DNA of 64,000 bases from Mesorhizobium sangaii (GTDB lineage Bacteria > Pseudomonadota > Alphaproteobacteria > Rhizobiales > Rhizobiaceae): positions 124,001 through 188,000 of the forward strand of contig NZ_JACHEF010000005.1 in NCBI RefSeq assembly GCF_014207355.1. Reading direction: 5' to 3'. Below the pieces are notes generated by a model, which was not told the origin of the DNA, searched no databases, and was given only the letters and a program-made list of their open reading frames with translations. Below are positions 62,313-64,000 of this stretch, piece by piece. The position numbers and the translations under genes were made by a program. The first letter of the stretch is position 1. Each line of letters starts with the position of its first letter.

Positions 62313-64000
62313 GACGCCGCCCCCCAGTAGGAAGCGGGGCTGGTCCAGTTCGGGTCGGCGCCTGATATCTTGTAGCGACCGATGCGGTTGTTGAGGATGC
62401 CGCCGACGAACAGATACCCCTTGTGCTCGCGCATCGAGGTGACCATCGGGTGCGCGCCACCGGTGAGGTCGCCCATCGCCTCGACGATGCCGCCCTTTTC
62501 GTTGAACTTCACCACGCCGCCGGTGTTGATGTTGGGGAACAGCCATTCATCTTGCGGCAGCCGGCGCGTCATGCGCTTGCGCATGTCGGGGTGGCGCAGC
62601 GACAGGTCGAAGCTCGGCGTGCGCATGCCGAGCCACGCCATCCAGTAATTGCCGTCGGAGGCGCGGTTGATGTTGTCGGGGTAGCCCGGCATGTCGCGGA
62701 TGACGCATTCGGCGGTATCCGCCTTCGGCCCTTCCAGCCAGTAGCGGTGCACGCGACAGGCCCAGCTTTCGGCGAAGAACAGCGACTTGCCATCATGCGC
62801 CATGCACACGCCGTTGGTGTAGCGGTAGCCGTCGAGCAGGGTCTTGGTCGAACCGTCCTTCGGGTCGTAGACCAGCAGCCGGCCGGTGGCACGGTTCTCG
62901 ATCGAATCCAGCGCCCAGTCATGGGCGTCGTAACGCTTGGTCGAGTCGGTGAAATAGATACGGCCGTCGGGTGCCACGTCGCAGTCGTTGGGATCGCGCA
63001 TCCGCGCATCGTCGACGATCGAGGTCCAGGAGCGCGAGGTCTCGGCCGATAGGCGTTTCACCTCCCGATCCGGCGACACGGAATAGAGCCCCATGGCGCC
63101 GACACAGCTGATCAGGTTGCCTGATTTGTCGAAGGCTAGGCCGAGCGGAAAGCCGCCAATATGGGCAAACACTTCCGACCTGACATAGTCCGGCGCGAAG
63201 AAGCGGATGATCTCGCCATGGCGCGTACCGCAATAGAGATTGTCGTCGCGGTCGAGGATGACATCCTCCGGCCCTTCCAGTTCGCCAAGCCCGATATGGT
63301 CAGCTTCTGACAATCGATTATCGAGTTCGTATGGCGTGCCCGAACCGGGTGCCGCCGACTGGGTCGCGCCCATCCTGAGGTAGACCGGCGCGACATAGAC
63401 TTCGTTCAGCACCTTGTGCCGGTTCTTCAGCCAGCGGATGTCGATGGTCACCGCCACCGCCAGCATGATGCCGAGCACCATCTGGTTGGTTCCGGTGCCA
63501 TAGCCCAGCCGGATCAGCCCGTTGGTCATGGTCAAGACGATGATGGCGCCCATCAGCCCCTTGACCACCGAGCCGCGCCCACCGCCCAAGCTGACGCCGC
63601 CGACCACGGCCGCCGTCAGCGCCATGATCTCGAGATTGAGGCCGGTGCCCGGCCCTGCCCCGCTCAGGCGGCAAGCGATGAGAAAGCCGCCGATCGAGGC
63701 GCAGAAGCCGGAGAAGACATAGGTCATGAACACGGTGCGGCGCACCCGAATGCCGGCATTATGGGCCGAACGCCTGGAGCCGCCGACCGCCAGCACATGC
63801 CAGCCCGGCCGCGAACGCGTCAGCGCGATATGGGTGACGATCGCCAGGATGATGGCCAGCCAGACCGAGACCGACAGGCCCCAGAAGGTGCTGTCGCCGA
63901 TGAAGTCGAGCACATCCGACGTCGCCGTCGAGAGCTGCACGTCGGCGGCATAGGTGGTGACCAGGATGTCGAACAGCGCCCGCCCGAAGATGAAGGTGAC
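62309..64000 (-). CDS. ABC transporter permease (CUT2) fused to SMP-30-like beta-propeller, 5' end outside window
   Basis: The visible 563 residues start inside a CUT2 permease and the frame is open to the right edge. Permease part (about 1-215): HVLAVGGSRRSAHNAGIRVR, the cytoplasmic loop signature of RbsC-like proteins, then EIMALTAAVVGGVSLGGGRG and a last helix before RWLKNRHKVLNE, whose positive charge suggests a cytoplasmic end. Propeller part (about 230-563): LEGPEDVILDRDDNLYCGTR, HIGGFPLGLAFDKSGNLISC, DPNDCDVAPDGRIYFTDSTK, TNGVCMAHDGKSLFFAES and MPGYPDNINRASDGNYWMAW, typical of strictosidine synthase/SMP-30 proteins. The frame is continuous with no start or stop at the junction. It overlaps the next propeller gene by 4 bp. 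Confidence 0.88.
   Translation of the reverse strand, partial: VTFIFGRALFDILVTTYAADVQLSTATSDVLDFIGDSTFWGLSVSVWLAIILAIVTHIALTRSRPGWHVLAVGGSRRSAHNAGIRVRRTVFMTYVFSGFCASIGGFLIACRLSGAGPGTGLNLEIMALTAAVVGGVSLGGGRGSVVKGLMGAIIVLTMTNGLIRLGYGTGTNQMVLGIMLAVAVTIDIRWLKNRHKVLNEVYVAPVYLRMGATQSAAPGSGTPYELDNRLSEADHIGLGELEGPEDVILDRDDNLYCGTRHGEIIRFFAPDYVRSEVFAHIGGFPLGLAFDKSGNLISCVGAMGLYSVSPDREVKRLSAETSRSWTSIVDDARMRDPNDCDVAPDGRIYFTDSTKRYDAHDWALDSIENRATGRLLVYDPKDGSTKTLLDGYRYTNGVCMAHDGKSLFFAESWACRVHRYWLEGPKADTAECVIRDMPGYPDNINRASDGNYWMAWLGMRTPSFDLSLRHPDMRKRMTRRLPQDEWLFPNINTGGVVKFNEKGGIVEAMGDLTGGAHPMVTSMREHKGYLFVGGILNNRIGRYKISGADPNWTSPASYWGAAS

Overview
The window is GC-rich chromosomal DNA of an alphaproteobacterium, most likely a Mesorhizobium or close relative in the Rhizobiales. 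The evidence is the density of ABC solute importers, the codon use, and dispersed palindromic intergenic elements that I recognise from rhizobial genomes (19130-19298, 26653-26754, 33246-33292, 49508-49573). I saw no rRNA, tRNA, CRISPR array, insertion sequence or prophage. Long open frames lie antisense to many genes, as expected at this GC content, and are not annotated.

Left part (1-27.9 kb): a peptide-type ABC importer operon read leftward (binding protein, two permeases, first ATPase cut by the window edge); tamA-tamB for outer-membrane protein assembly, with an internally duplicated TamB; a large alpha-2-macroglobulin-like protein with its usual partner penicillin-binding protein 1C; a VanX-type D-Ala-D-Ala dipeptidase; an autotransporter adhesin interrupted by a one-base frameshift; and a TIGR03032-type protein. 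Most of this segment concerns the cell envelope.

Middle part (28-50.4 kb): a sulfate importer (sbp, cysT, cysW, cysA and a second sbp) followed by an Rrf2-family regulator with four clustered cysteines. Next is a leftward sugar or sugar-acid block: a CUT2 ABC importer with gluconokinase, a GntR-like LacI-family regulator and a perfect LacI-type operator, and an MFS carrier. Then come two nearly identical FadR-type regulators around a divergent epimerase/dehydrogenase pair, and a second CUT2 importer followed by a gluconate 5-dehydrogenase-like SDR. Together these look like uptake and oxidation or phosphorylation of gluconate-like sugar acids. TNGTNNNACNA dyads in both divergent promoters suggest that the FadR pair coordinates the second half.

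Right part (50.5-64 kb): an AraC regulator, then a tight rightward operon for a molybdenum hydroxylase: SRPBCC protein, FAD subunit, 2Fe-2S subunit, a molybdopterin subunit split into two genes, a MoxR ATPase, a CoxE-like VWA protein and an amidohydrolase. After two small leftward genes (GNAT and AhpD-like) comes a third CUT2 importer. Its permease is fused to an SMP-30-like beta-propeller and overlaps a second, stand-alone propeller gene and the ATPase gene. This transporter-lactonase arrangement is the most unusual system in the window; its 5' part lies outside.
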